A stretch of 64,000 nt of DNA from Oscillospiraceae bacterium. GTDB taxonomy: Bacteria; Bacillota; Clostridia; Oscillospirales; Acutalibacteraceae. The stretch spans positions 193,926 through 257,925 of the forward strand of contig DPOR01000013.1 in NCBI GenBank assembly GCA_003538135.1, given 5' to 3'. A program made the translations under genes and the position numbers. The notes below the pieces were generated by a model, which saw only the letters and a list, made by a program, of their open reading frames with translations, did no database searches and was not told the DNA's origin. Positions 24,264 through 32,278 of the stretch are shown here, one piece after another. Positions within the stretch are counted from its first letter, which is position 1. Each line of letters starts with the position of its first letter.

Positions 24264-26320
24264 GACACGGCAAAACATAATATAAGCCCTGCGACGGTCG
24301 GCAGAAGTGCGGCGATAAGAGCCCACTTCATGCTGCCCGTCTCTTTTTTTACGGTTATGAGCGTCGTGGAGCACGGCCAGTGAAAGAGCATGAATATTAT
24401 TACGCATATCGCCGTGCCGATATCCCAGCCGTTCGCCGTCAGCAGCGAGTGCAGAGCCGCGCCGTCCGTCTGCGAAATGCTGCTGTCAGCGAGATAGCCC
24501 ATGAGCATTATAGGCACAACGGTCTCGTTGGCGGGGAAGCCGAGAATAAATGCCGTAAGAATAACCCCGTCCATACCGAAAAGCCGCGCTATGGGGTCGA
24601 GAAAATCGGAGCAGTAAGAGAAAATACTCGTGCCGTTTAGCTTTATGTTCGCGGTTATCCATATTATAAGCCCCGCAGGAGCCGCGACCGCCGCGGCGCG
24701 TCCGAGCACAAACAGCGTGCGGTCAAAAATCGAACGCACAATGACTTTGCCTATCTGCGGGCGGCGATACGGCGGCAGCTCGAGTGTAAAGGACGACGGC
24801 ACGCCGCGGAGAATTGTTTTCGAGAGCAGAGAGCAGGCGGCAAACGTCATGAGGACGGACAGAACTATCAGCAGCGTCAGCAGAGCAGCGCCCGCAAACG
24901 AGTTAAACGGAGCGGGCAGAGCGCCTGCGACAAACAGGGAGATCAGCGATATCAGCGTCGGAAATCTGCCGTTGCAGGGCACAAAACCGTTCGTTGCCAC
25001 CGCCATGAGACGCTCGCGGGGAGAGTCGATTATGCGGCAGCCCGTCACCCCGGCGGCGTTGCAGCCGAAGCCCATGCACATAGTCAGAGCCTGCTTTCCG
25101 CAAGCTCCGGATTTTTTGAATCTGTGGTCGAGATTAAAGGCTACTCTCGGCAGATATCCGGAGTCCTCGAGCAGGGTAAAAAGCGGAAAGAATATCGCCA
25201 TCGGCGGGAGCATGACCGCTACTACCCATGACAGCACGCGGTACACTCCGTCAATAAGTGCGCCCGTCAGAGCCTCGGGTGCGTTTAAAGAGCGCAGCAG
25301 CTGCCGCAGCCTTACGCCGAGCGCATCAAACGCCGAAAACAGCAGCTCGGACGGGTAGTTCGCTCCGTATATCGTTATCCAAAGCACTAAGGCGAGAAGC
25401 AGAAGCATGGCAAATATCCCGGCGCGCCCCGTAAATATTCGGTCAAGCTTTCTGTCCGCCGCCGAGTGCTGTCTGTCTGCCGTCACGCATTTTTTGTAGA
25501 TTTCCTCCGCCCTCATAACGGCGGCAACAGCCGCTTTGTCGCGTATCATCTCCTGCGTCAGACCGTATCTGTCGATTACTTCGTCGGCTGATTTCGCCGC
25601 CTCCTGCGTTTTTTCGGGAGCTTCGCTTTCCCCCGAGAGTATACGCAGAGCGTCGCGGCGCGGATGGCTCGATATCCCGTCAAGGGCGGGTGTGAGTATT
25701 TGCAGTGCCTCCTCGATTCCGCTCCCGTAATGCACGGGCTCAAGCGGCGCGGGATTTTTCGATTTCAACGAGTCCACAGCGTCAATCAGCTCGTCGAGCC
25801 CCTTGCCGCTTCTTGCGCTCGTGCCGACCACGGGTACTCCGAGCTCCCGAGCCAGAGCGGGTATATCTACACATATTTTCTTTCGCCTTGCCTCGTCCAT
25901 AAGATTTATGCAGACGACGGTGCGCGGCGTTATCTCGATTATCTGCAAAACGAGATTTAGGTTTCTCTCCAGACAGGTGGCATCGCACACTGTGATGCAG
26001 GCGTCGGCTTTTCCGCTCAGGATAAAGTCCCGCGCCACTTCCTCTTCAACCGAGTGCGTGAAGAGCGAATATGTGCCGGGGAGGTCTACCGTGATATAAT
26101 TTTTTCCGTTGCGCGTGAATGTGCCGCAGGCGGTAGCTACCGTCTTTCCCGTCCAGTTTCCCGTGTGCTGATTCATGCCGGTCAGGGCGTTGAACACCGT
26201 GCTTTTTCCGACGTTCGGATTTCCCGCGAGCGCTATTACAATGTCATCCGTGTTCTTTTTAGGGGCAGAGCCGTCTAAGCTTATGCCGTGCATTCCCGTT
26301 GAAGTGCGCGTCAGTCCCAA
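24242..26320 (-). CDS. feoB: Ferrous iron transporter FeoB
   Basis: A 692-residue FeoB. The N-terminal G domain has GNPNVGKSTVFNALTG (G1), VDLPGTYSL (G3), NLMDEA (G4) and a SARSG motif (G5). The membrane part has the duplicated Gate cores (for example FSAFDALGVRL... and MGFGCNAAGVTGCRII). It imports Fe2+ across the cytoplasmic membrane, the usual form of iron in anaerobic habitats. The start is TTG at 26320, eight bases after GGAGG and 18 bases after feoA. It ends inside the convergent HAD gene. Confidence 0.96.
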   Translation of the reverse strand: MGLTRTSTGMHGISLDGSAPKKNTDDIVIALAGNPNVGKSTVFNALTGMNQHTGNWTGKTVATACGTFTRNGKNYITVDLPGTYSLFTHSVEEEVARDFILSGKADACITVCDATCLERNLNLVLQIIEITPRTVVCINLMDEARRKKICVDIPALARELGVPVVGTSARSGKGLDELIDAVDSLKSKNPAPLEPVHYGSGIEEALQILTPALDGISSHPRRDALRILSGESEAPEKTQEAAKSADEVIDRYGLTQEMIRDKAAVAAVMRAEEIYKKCVTADRQHSAADRKLDRIFTGRAGIFAMLLLLALVLWITIYGANYPSELLFSAFDALGVRLRQLLRSLNAPEALTGALIDGVYRVLSWVVAVMLPPMAIFFPLFTLLEDSGYLPRVAFNLDHRFKKSGACGKQALTMCMGFGCNAAGVTGCRIIDSPRERLMAVATNGFVPCNGRFPTLISLISLFVAGALPAPFNSFAGAALLTLLIVLSVLMTFAACSLLSKTILRGVPSSFTLELPPYRRPQIGKVIVRSIFDRTLFVLGRAAAVAAPAGLIIWITANIKLNGTSIFSYCSDFLDPIARLFGMDGVILTAFILGFPANETVVPIMLMGYLADSSISQTDGAALHSLLTANGWDIGTAICVIIFMLFHWPCSTTLITVKKETGSMKWALIAALLPTVAGLILCFAVSHIFALI

Positions 26321-26338
26321 TTGTACCGCCTCCGTGCG

Positions 26339-26572
26339 TCATATTTTGCTGACCGCTATTTTTGCGGCGTCTTCGCTTCGCAGGGCTATTACCGCGCCGC
26401 GTATCAGATATGCCGCCGGGTCGCCGGAGATCGCTTTGCCGAGGCATTCCACGCGCGTGCCGTCGATAAGGCCTATGTCCTGCATTCTGCGCCTGTCTTT
26501 TGCGCCGAATCCGAGCTTGCTTACATATGCCTTTTCGCCGACTGCCAGTGTATTTAAAGAGATAAGACTCAT
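26339..26572 (-). CDS. feoA: FeoA ferrous iron transport accessory protein
   Basis: A 77-residue SH3-like protein (MSLISLNTLAVGEKAYVSKL, then RRRMQDIGLIDGTRVECLG and YLIRGAVIALR), the FeoA family that assists FeoB on the cytoplasmic side. The ATG at 26572 is nine bases after AGGTG; a GTG at 26584 sits too close to the ribosome binding site. It is divergent from the DtxR-type regulator at 26661. Confidence 0.94.
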   Translation of the reverse strand: MSLISLNTLAVGEKAYVSKLGFGAKDRRRMQDIGLIDGTRVECLGKAISGDPAAYLIRGAVIALRSEDAAKIAVSKI

Positions 26573-26604
26573 AATTTGATTCACCTTTTAATATAAGTTT
26601 ATAC

Positions 26605-26621
26605 AGGGCAAAAGTTTCCCT
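26605..26621. promoter_or_regulatory. Imperfect palindrome in the feoA-dtxR intergenic region
   Basis: A 17-base imperfect inverted repeat of the form AGGG-CAAAAGTTT-CCCT midway between the divergent feoA and regulator genes. It is a candidate metal-regulator operator, but does not clearly match the DtxR, MntR or Fur consensus. Confidence 0.35.
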
Positions 26622-26660
26622 ATACCATAATATTTACATCTTCAAAAAGGGTGAACGTGT

Positions 26661-27080
26661 GTGGACGGCGGCGAAAAATTCTTTACCTTCAACGGAGGCG
26701 AATACAGGGGAGAGAGCGGGCTCACGGCGTCGCAGGAGGACTATCTCGAGATGATCTGCCGAAACTGCCCGCCGTCCGGCACGGTTCGCCTCGGTGTGCT
26801 CGCGCGAAAAATAAATGTCGGCGAGTCGTCCGCATCTAAAATGGTGCACAAGCTCAGCGGAGCGGGGCTCGTTAATTTTGAAAAGTACGGCACTATATAC
26901 TTGACCCCAAGGGGCAGAGAGACGGGGGAGTACCTTGTCTTCCGTCATGATGTCATCGAGAGCCTGCTCAGACTGATAAACGGGAGCGGCTCGGAGCTTC
27001 ATCAAACGGAGCTTATAGAGCACTTTCTCGACAGAAGGACGGTCGAGAATATATTTCGCTTTCTTGAGATACACCGATAA
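26661..27080 (+). CDS. DtxR/MntR-type metal-dependent regulator
   Basis: A 139-residue regulator with a winged helix typical of DtxR/MntR (LTASQEDYLEMICR, then VRLGVLARKINVGESSASKMVHKLSGAGLV) followed by a short dimerisation/metal region (RHDVIESLLRLI..E). It has no SH3 domain, so it is MntR-sized. The start is GTG at 26661 with AAAGG ten bases upstream. Divergence from feoAB suggests that it represses iron uptake in response to Fe2+; that target is inferred from position only. Confidence 0.87.
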   Translation: MDGGEKFFTFNGGEYRGESGLTASQEDYLEMICRNCPPSGTVRLGVLARKINVGESSASKMVHKLSGAGLVNFEKYGTIYLTPRGRETGEYLVFRHDVIESLLRLINGSGSELHQTELIEHFLDRRTVENIFRFLEIHR

Positions 27081-27130
27081 AGCTTTATCGATACTTTTAC
27101 GCTTATTTTTTTTGTACTTGAGTGCGTTTT

Positions 27131-27157
27131 TTGACATATATTGCTAAAATATAAAAT
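27131..27157 (+). promoter_or_regulatory. Candidate SigA promoter for the SDR gene
   Basis: Consensus TTGACA at 27131-27136 and TAAAAT at 27152-27157 with a short 15-bp spacer, 61 bases before the start codon. Confidence 0.5.
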
Positions 27158-27218
27158 AAATCGCGCAGTTATGTGCTATTATACACTCTGTAATAATGCA
27201 AATGGAGGGAAAACACTC

Positions 27219-28751
27219 ATGGCAGAAAAAAAGACAGTGTTTCTCACCGGCGCATCCGGCCACATGGGCTGGGCAGGCTTCAAAGAGCTCTATAAAAAGA
27301 AGAACGAGCTTAACATAGTCCTGCTTCTGCGCGACAGTGAGAAGAACAGAAAGAAGTTCGCAAATTACCTTAACGACCCCAGCGTTAAAATTGTTTGGGG
27401 CGACCTGAAGAAATATGACGACGTCCTCAAGTGCGTTGAGGGTTCCGATTATATCCTTCATGTCGGCGGAATGGTTTCGCCTTCGGCAGACTATTATCCG
27501 ACAAGAACCATCCAGACCAACACCGGTGCAGCCAGAAATATAGTTGACGCCGTTAAGGCTCAGCCTAACAAGGACGATATCAAGGTTGTTTATATCGGCA
27601 CCGTTGCTCAGACGGGCGACAGAAACGCTCCTATCCATTGGGCAAGAACCGGTGACCCGATTAAAATCAGCATCTACGATCACTATGCGATAAGCAAGAC
27701 CATCGCCGAGAGCATTTTCGCCGAGTCCGGTCTTAAGCATTGGGTATCTCTTCGTCAGTCCGGTATCCTTTATCCTGACATTCTCAAGAACATCGATCCC
27801 ATCATGTTCCATGTTCCGATAAACGGCGTGCTTGAGTGGGCAACCGTTGAGGATTCCGGCCGCCTTCTTGCAAACCTCTGCAATCCCGATATCCCCGAGG
27901 ATTTCTGGAGAAAGTTCTATAACATAGGCAGCGGTAAGGAGTACAGACTCACTAACTTCGAGTTCGAGGAGCTGCTCCTCGGCACTCTCGGCATCGGCTC
28001 CACCAAGAAGCTCTTTGATGCCAACTGGTTCATCCTTCGCAACTTCCACGGACAGTGGTATGCCGACTCGGATAAGCTTGAGGAGTACCTGCACTTCAGA
28101 GCCAACATCCCCGTAAAGGCTTACTTCAAGCAGATGATGACTCAGGTTGCACCTTACTACAAGCTCGCTTTCCTTGCAAAGCCCTTCGCAGGCATTCTCA
28201 AGAAGACCTTCATGAAGAAGCTCGCAAACACCGAGATCTACGGCACCATGTGGTGGATCTCCAACAACGTTGAAGACAGAATCACCGCTTACTACGGCTC
28301 CAAGAAGAATTGGGAAGCCATCGGCAATTGGGACACCTTTAAGATTGAGCGTCCCACCGAGGAAGTTACCCTTCTTGACCACGGTTATGATGAGAGCAAG
28401 CCCGACAGCGAGCTTGACCTCGAGGATATGAAGAAGGCAGCTGCTTTCCGCGGCGGCGAGTGCCTCTCGACCGAGATGACCAAGGGAGACCTGTTCACTC
28501 CTCTGAAGTGGAAGTGCGCTCACGGCCACGAGTTTGAGATGACCCCGAACCTTGTTCTCAAGGGCGGTCACTGGTGCCCGAAGGAGCTTCCCTCCGACAG
28601 CGAAGGCAAGAAGTTCCACTGGGCATACGATGCCGAGGCAAAGGTCAACCCGTTCTTTGCTCAGGTTTGGTATCCTCTCCATGACAAGGACGAGAACAAC
28701 GAGTACGACGAGCGTATATTCAAGGGCTTCAGCGGCTTCGAGAATATCTGA
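27219..28751 (+). CDS. Extended SDR (epimerase/dehydratase-like) with zinc-ribbon-like C-terminal domain
   Basis: A 510-residue protein. Residues 1-320 are an extended short-chain dehydrogenase: NAD(P) motif FLTGASGHMG, VVYIGTVAQTG and catalytic Tyr/Lys in HYAISK. Residues 430-480 contain WKCAHGHEFEM and, 20 residues later, HWCPKE: a Cys-x2-(G)H...C pattern like DUF4379/treble-clef zinc domains, but the last cysteine is replaced. I do not know the substrate; sugar-nucleotide, steroid or alcohol chemistry are all possible. GGAGGG lies nine bases before the ATG. It is monocistronic. Confidence 0.82.
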   Translation: MAEKKTVFLTGASGHMGWAGFKELYKKKNELNIVLLLRDSEKNRKKFANYLNDPSVKIVWGDLKKYDDVLKCVEGSDYILHVGGMVSPSADYYPTRTIQTNTGAARNIVDAVKAQPNKDDIKVVYIGTVAQTGDRNAPIHWARTGDPIKISIYDHYAISKTIAESIFAESGLKHWVSLRQSGILYPDILKNIDPIMFHVPINGVLEWATVEDSGRLLANLCNPDIPEDFWRKFYNIGSGKEYRLTNFEFEELLLGTLGIGSTKKLFDANWFILRNFHGQWYADSDKLEEYLHFRANIPVKAYFKQMMTQVAPYYKLAFLAKPFAGILKKTFMKKLANTEIYGTMWWISNNVEDRITAYYGSKKNWEAIGNWDTFKIERPTEEVTLLDHGYDESKPDSELDLEDMKKAAAFRGGECLSTEMTKGDLFTPLKWKCAHGHEFEMTPNLVLKGGHWCPKELPSDSEGKKFHWAYDAEAKVNPFFAQVWYPLHDKDENNEYDERIFKGFSGFENI

Positions 28752-28775
28752 TTGCTTTAAAAACATAATTTTTGG

Positions 28776-28806
28776 GAGCTGCTCAGAAATGGGCAGCTCT
28801 TTTTTT
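28776..28806 (+). terminator. Terminator after the SDR gene
   Basis: Nine-pair stem GAGCTGCTC/GGGCAGCTC with a six-base loop and seven T residues. Confidence 0.93.
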
Positions 28807-28839
28807 GCGTGATTTTGAAAGAAAAGTGAAAAGCAGGCA

Positions 28840-28868
28840 TTGACAAATACCCCATGGGGGTATATAAT
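28840..28868 (+). promoter_or_regulatory. SigA promoter of the copper operon
   Basis: Consensus TTGACA (28840-28845) and TATAAT (28863-28868) with an exact 17-bp spacer. The spacer is almost wholly occupied by the CsoR operator, so repressor binding would block RNA polymerase directly. Confidence 0.93.
28847..28863. promoter_or_regulatory. CsoR operator
   Basis: Inverted repeat ATACCCC-ATG-GGGGTAT between the -35 and -10 elements, matching the established CsoR box (TACCC and GGGTA half-sites). It implies copper-inducible autoregulation of csoR-copA. Confidence 0.9.
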
Positions 28869-28899
28869 CGAGCTAAAGACAGAAACTGGAGATGATAAG

Positions 28900-29211
28900 A
28901 TGGAAAACGGGAATAAATGCTGCGAATGCTGTCGGCATAAGTCGACGCCGCGGAGCGACGAGACGGTGAAGGCGCTGCAGAACAGGCTCAGCCGAATAAT
29001 CGGTCAGCTCGGCGGGATAAAAAATATGCTCGATGATAACCGATATTGCGGCGATATTCTTATTCAACTTGCCGCCGCTCAGAATGCACTGAGAAATGTC
29101 GGCTATATTATACTTGAAGAGCATATGAAAACCTGTGTCGCCGAGGGTATAAAAAACGGCGACGATGAGGTCATAGCTGAGGCTGTGGAACTCATTAAAA
29201 AGCTCAAATAA
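28900..29211 (+). CDS. csoR: Copper-sensing repressor CsoR
   Basis: A 103-residue all-helical CsoR/FrmR protein. The Cu(I) triad is present: Cys in RYCGDILIQ, and His and Cys in EEHMKTCV. RLSRIIGQLGGIKNML is the DNA-contacting helix. An unusual Cys-rich start CCECCRHK may add metal sites. Apo-CsoR binds the operator upstream; Cu(I) releases it. The ATG at 28900 follows GGAGA. It ends 14 bases before copA. Confidence 0.94.
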   Translation: MENGNKCCECCRHKSTPRSDETVKALQNRLSRIIGQLGGIKNMLDDNRYCGDILIQLAAAQNALRNVGYIILEEHMKTCVAEGIKNGDDEVIAEAVELIKKLK

Positions 29212-29225
29212 GCGGAGTGAGACAG

Positions 29226-31763
29226 ATGGAAAAATTCGATGTTACCGGCATGACCTGCGCCGCGTGCAGTGCTCATGTCGAGCGTGCGGTGCGCGGGGTA
29301 GAGGGTGTAAAAGAGGTGGCGGTCAGCCTGCTGACAAATTCAATGACCGTCGATTTTTCTTCGCCCGCCACTGCCGAAAAAATATGCGCTGCCGTGTCTG
29401 CGGCGGGCTACGGCGCAGCGCCGCAGAATATCGGCGGCAAAAAAGAGAATAAAAAATCGGCGCTCGAAAGCGGTGAGCCGAAGAAAATACTTTATAGACT
29501 CATAGCCTCGGTCGTGCTGCTTCTCCCGCTGATGTATGTCTCGATGGGACATCTGATGTGGGGCTGGCCGCTGCCTGAAATTTTCGCCTCGGACCCGCTT
29601 GCGATAGGACTTTATCAGCTTCTTTTGACAACTGCCGTGGCGGTCATAAATCAGCGCTTTTTTATCAGCGGAACCAAGAGCCTTCTTCACGGCGCGCCGA
29701 ATATGGATACGCTCGTCTCCCTCGGGAGCGCGGCGGCATATATATACAGCACCGCAGTGCTCTTCGAGATGTGTCGCGCGGCGGTAAACGGCGATATTCA
29801 GACCGCCATGCATCACCTCCACGGGCTCTATTATGAGTCTGCGGCGATGATATTGACGCTCATAACCGTCGGCAAGTACCTCGAAGCCGTCAGCAAGGGA
29901 CGCACGACGGACGCGATAAAGAGCCTTATGGATCTCGCACCGAAAACAGCGTGTGTAATCAGAGACGACAAAGAGACTGTCATACCTGCGGAAGAGGTTA
30001 TCAAGGGCGATGTTTTCGTTGTCAGACCCGGCGAGAGCATACCCGTTGACGGCAGAGTTATAAGCGGCGAGAGCGCCGTGGACGAATCCGCACTCACGGG
30101 CGAAAGCATACCCGTAGATAAGGCGCAGGGGAGCGCGGTCAGCGCGGCGACGCTCAATCAAAACGGATTTCTTACCTGCGAAGCGACCCGCGTAGGCGAG
30201 GATACGACGCTCAGTCAGATAATAGAGACGGTCGAGAATGCTGCGGCAACAAAAGCCCCGATAGCAAAAATAGCCGACAAGGTGTCGGGCGTGTTCGTGC
30301 CCGCTGTTATGGCAATCGCGCTCGTTGCGGGCGCGGCATGGCTCATTTCCGGGCGTCCGTTCAGCTTCGCGCTTGCGCGGGCGATAAGCGTGCTTGTTAT
30401 CAGCTGTCCGTGCGCTCTCGGACTTGCGACTCCCGTTGCGATAATGGTCGGCAGCGGTGTGGGCGCAAAGCACGGCGTGCTGTTCAAAACCGCCTCCGCG
30501 CTTGAGCAGACCGGGAAAACGCAGATAGTCGTGCTCGACAAGACAGGAACGCTGACTAAAGGCAAGCCGCAGGTCACGGATATTCTGCCCGCGTCGGGTT
30601 ACGACGCCGACTCGCTGCTAAGACTTGCGGCCTCTCTCGAAAGCAAGAGCGAGCATCCCCTTGCTGCGGCGATAACGCGCAGGGCAGGGGAGAGCAATGT
30701 GGAGACGGACGAGGCACAGGGCTTTACAGCTCTGCCCGGTCACGGAGTCAGAGCGGAGATAAACGGGAAAACGGCGATAGGCGGCAACGCGGCTCTGATA
30801 AAATCAAAAGGGATGCTCGACGCCGATATGAAAGCCTTGGGCGAGCGGCTCGCGGACGAGGGCAAAACGCCGCTGTACTTTGCCTTTGACGGTAGGATAA
30901 CCGGTATAATCGCGGTCGCCGACGTTGTGAAGGAGGACAGCGGACAGGCGATATCCGAGCTTAAAGATATGGGTATAAGAACCGTTATGCTGACGGGCGA
31001 CAACAGGCGCACCGCGCTCTCGGTGGCCAAGCAAACAGGTATAGACGAGGTGGTGTCCGACGTGCTTCCGGGCGACAAGGCGGAGGTAGTCGAAAAGCTC
31101 CGAAAATACGGCAAGGTTGCCATGGTCGGCGACGGTATAAACGATGCCCCGGCGCTGACGCAGGCCGATATAGGTATCGCTATCGGCGCGGGAGCCGACG
31201 TTGCGCTCGACGCGGCGGATGTTGTGCTGATGAAATCGAGCGTAGGCGATGTTGCGGCGGCGATACGCCTTTCGCGCCAAACTCTCAGAAATATTCACGA
31301 AAACCTTTTCTGGGCGTTCTTCTATAATTGTATCGGGATCCCGATTGCCGCAGGCGCGCTGATTCCCGCATTCAATATCGCGCTCAACCCAATGCTCGGC
31401 GCGGCGGCTATGAGCCTTTCGAGCTTCTGTGTTGTCACCAATGCATTAAGACTTAACTTCTTTAAGCCCGACCGCCCGTTCAAAGGCAAATCAAAGCAGC
31501 CGGCAGAGCTCCCGAAGCTCATGCCGACAGAAGAAAATATAAAAAACACGGAGGAAACAGCTATGAAAAAGACAGTCTATATTAACGGTATGATGTGCAG
31601 TCACTGCACGTCTCATGTTCAGAAGGCACTCGAAGCGCTTGACGGAGTTGAGAGCGTTGAAGTCAGCCTTGAGGATAAAAAAGCGGTGCTCACGCTCAAT
31701 AAAAATGTTGATGACGCGGTTATAAAGAATGCCGTCAGAGAAGCAGGGTATGAGCCACAGTAA
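29226..31763 (+). CDS. copA: Copper-exporting P1B-ATPase CopA with fused C-terminal CopZ-like domain
   Basis: An 845-residue Cu(I) ATPase. Residues 1-70 are a heavy-metal domain (GMTCAACS); the membrane part has the SCPCALGLATP metal site; the catalytic core has LDKTGTLTKG, SEHPLA and VGDGINDAPAL. After the last helix a linker leads to a second heavy-metal domain at 780-845 with GMMCSHC. That domain begins at an ATG (31563) preceded by GGAGG eight bases away, in the same frame, so a free 66-residue CopZ-like chaperone could also be made. The ATG at 29226 is preferred over a GTG at 29217. Confidence 0.94.
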   Translation: MEKFDVTGMTCAACSAHVERAVRGVEGVKEVAVSLLTNSMTVDFSSPATAEKICAAVSAAGYGAAPQNIGGKKENKKSALESGEPKKILYRLIASVVLLLPLMYVSMGHLMWGWPLPEIFASDPLAIGLYQLLLTTAVAVINQRFFISGTKSLLHGAPNMDTLVSLGSAAAYIYSTAVLFEMCRAAVNGDIQTAMHHLHGLYYESAAMILTLITVGKYLEAVSKGRTTDAIKSLMDLAPKTACVIRDDKETVIPAEEVIKGDVFVVRPGESIPVDGRVISGESAVDESALTGESIPVDKAQGSAVSAATLNQNGFLTCEATRVGEDTTLSQIIETVENAAATKAPIAKIADKVSGVFVPAVMAIALVAGAAWLISGRPFSFALARAISVLVISCPCALGLATPVAIMVGSGVGAKHGVLFKTASALEQTGKTQIVVLDKTGTLTKGKPQVTDILPASGYDADSLLRLAASLESKSEHPLAAAITRRAGESNVETDEAQGFTALPGHGVRAEINGKTAIGGNAALIKSKGMLDADMKALGERLADEGKTPLYFAFDGRITGIIAVADVVKEDSGQAISELKDMGIRTVMLTGDNRRTALSVAKQTGIDEVVSDVLPGDKAEVVEKLRKYGKVAMVGDGINDAPALTQADIGIAIGAGADVALDAADVVLMKSSVGDVAAAIRLSRQTLRNIHENLFWAFFYNCIGIPIAAGALIPAFNIALNPMLGAAAMSLSSFCVVTNALRLNFFKPDRPFKGKSKQPAELPKLMPTEENIKNTEETAMKKTVYINGMMCSHCTSHVQKALEALDGVESVEVSLEDKKAVLTLNKNVDDAVIKNAVREAGYEPQ
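31550..31565 (+). promoter_or_regulatory. Internal ribosome binding site and ATG for a CopZ-like product
   Basis: GGAGG at 31550-31554, eight bases, then ATG at 31563, in frame with copA. The spacing is ideal and the ATG is exactly at the domain boundary, so independent initiation of a 66-residue metallochaperone is plausible. Confidence 0.65.
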
Positions 31764-31776
31764 ACAAAAAAATAAA

Positions 31777-31803
31777 AAACGGCAAGCTTCGGCTTGCCGT
31801 TTT
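31777..31803 (+). terminator. Terminator of the copper operon
   Basis: A strong stem ACGGCAAGC/GCTTGCCGT closed by a TTCG tetraloop and followed by TTT, just after the copA stop codon. Confidence 0.9.
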
Positions 31804-32033
31804 GCTACGATAATTTTATAAAAATCTATTGGAATCCGCTGATGAACGAGCTGAATATGAAGCACACGCCACATGAGACGCGGCACACCTTTATTTCGCT
31901 TATGGTAGCCGCTAACGCGAATCAAACCATACTCAAGAAGATAGTCGGTCACAAGTCCATAATGAACCTAACTGAAAAGGTATATACTCATGTCGAGATA
32001 CAGACGCTGCTCAGAGAGGTGAATCTGATTTAA
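31794..32033 (+). pseudogene. Tyrosine recombinase (integrase) C-terminal remnant
   Basis: About 79 codons encode only the end of a phage/ICE-type integrase: HETRHTFIS (the His-x2-Arg box), IVGHKS, and the nucleophilic Tyr in VYTHVEIQ. The N-terminal arm-binding and core domains are missing; the homologous part starts inside the copA terminator and has no ribosome binding site. The HTPHETRHTFISLM pattern resembles Tn916-family and related Firmicutes integrases. Its position 116 bases from the 3-prime end of a tRNA gene suggests a decayed tRNA-integrated element. Confidence 0.85.
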
Positions 32034-32036
32034 TTT

Positions 32037-32068
32037 GTTAGTTGTGTGTTAGTTGTGTGTTAGTTGTA
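32037..32068. repeat. 11-bp tandem direct repeats, about 2.9 copies
   Basis: The unit GTTAGTTGTGT occurs twice exactly and a third time nearly complete, immediately after the integrase remnant stop codon. Such short direct repeats beside an integrase gene are typical of recombinase arm-binding sites. Confidence 0.8.
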
Positions 32069-32106
32069 GAGAGCAAAACAGGCGATTTCAGAGCACCTAA
32101 AAACGA

Positions 32107-32144
32107 GTAAAAGCCTTGAAAACATTGAGTTTCAAGGCTTTTAC
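32107..32144 (-). terminator. Terminator of the tRNA operon
   Basis: Fifteen-pair perfect stem GTAAAAGCCTTGAAA/TTTCAAGGCTTTTAC with an eight-base loop, six bases beyond the 3-prime end of tRNA-Gln on the minus strand. Confidence 0.9.
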
Positions 32145-32149
32145 TGTTA

Positions 32150-32224
32150 TGGCTGGGATGGCTGGATTCGAACCAGCGAATGACGGAGTCAAAGTCCGTT
32201 GCCTTGCCGCTTGGCTACACCCCA
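32150..32224 (-). tRNA. tRNA-Gln (anticodon TTG)
   Basis: The minus strand folds as a 72-nt cloverleaf plus encoded CCA: acceptor TGGGGTG/CATCCCA, anticodon loop CTTTGAC giving TTG, and T arm CTGGTTCGAATCCAG. It is the last tRNA of the operon and faces the integrase remnant. Confidence 0.96.
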
Positions 32225-32241
32225 AAATAAGTGCAATATAT

Positions 32242-32271
32242 AAAAAACGCAAAACATTTCTGCTTTGCGTT
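32242..32271 (-). terminator. Terminator-like hairpin between tRNA-His and tRNA-Gln
   Basis: Stem AACGCAAA/TTTGCGTT followed on the minus strand by a run of T residues. It would terminate at least part of the transcription before tRNA-Gln, or act in processing. Confidence 0.6.
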
Positions 32272-32278
32272 GGTCTGC

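Noticed and set aside
27075..27090. A 16-base palindrome CGATAAAGCTTTATCG over the stop codon of the DtxR-type gene.
   Set aside because: It is AT-rich and its T run starts about 15 bases later, so it is a poor terminator; chance or a weak site is as likely.
27144..28766. A 540-codon open frame on the minus strand.
   Set aside because: It is exactly antisense to the SDR gene, whose motifs and ribosome binding site are clear; it is a by-product of GC-rich codon use.
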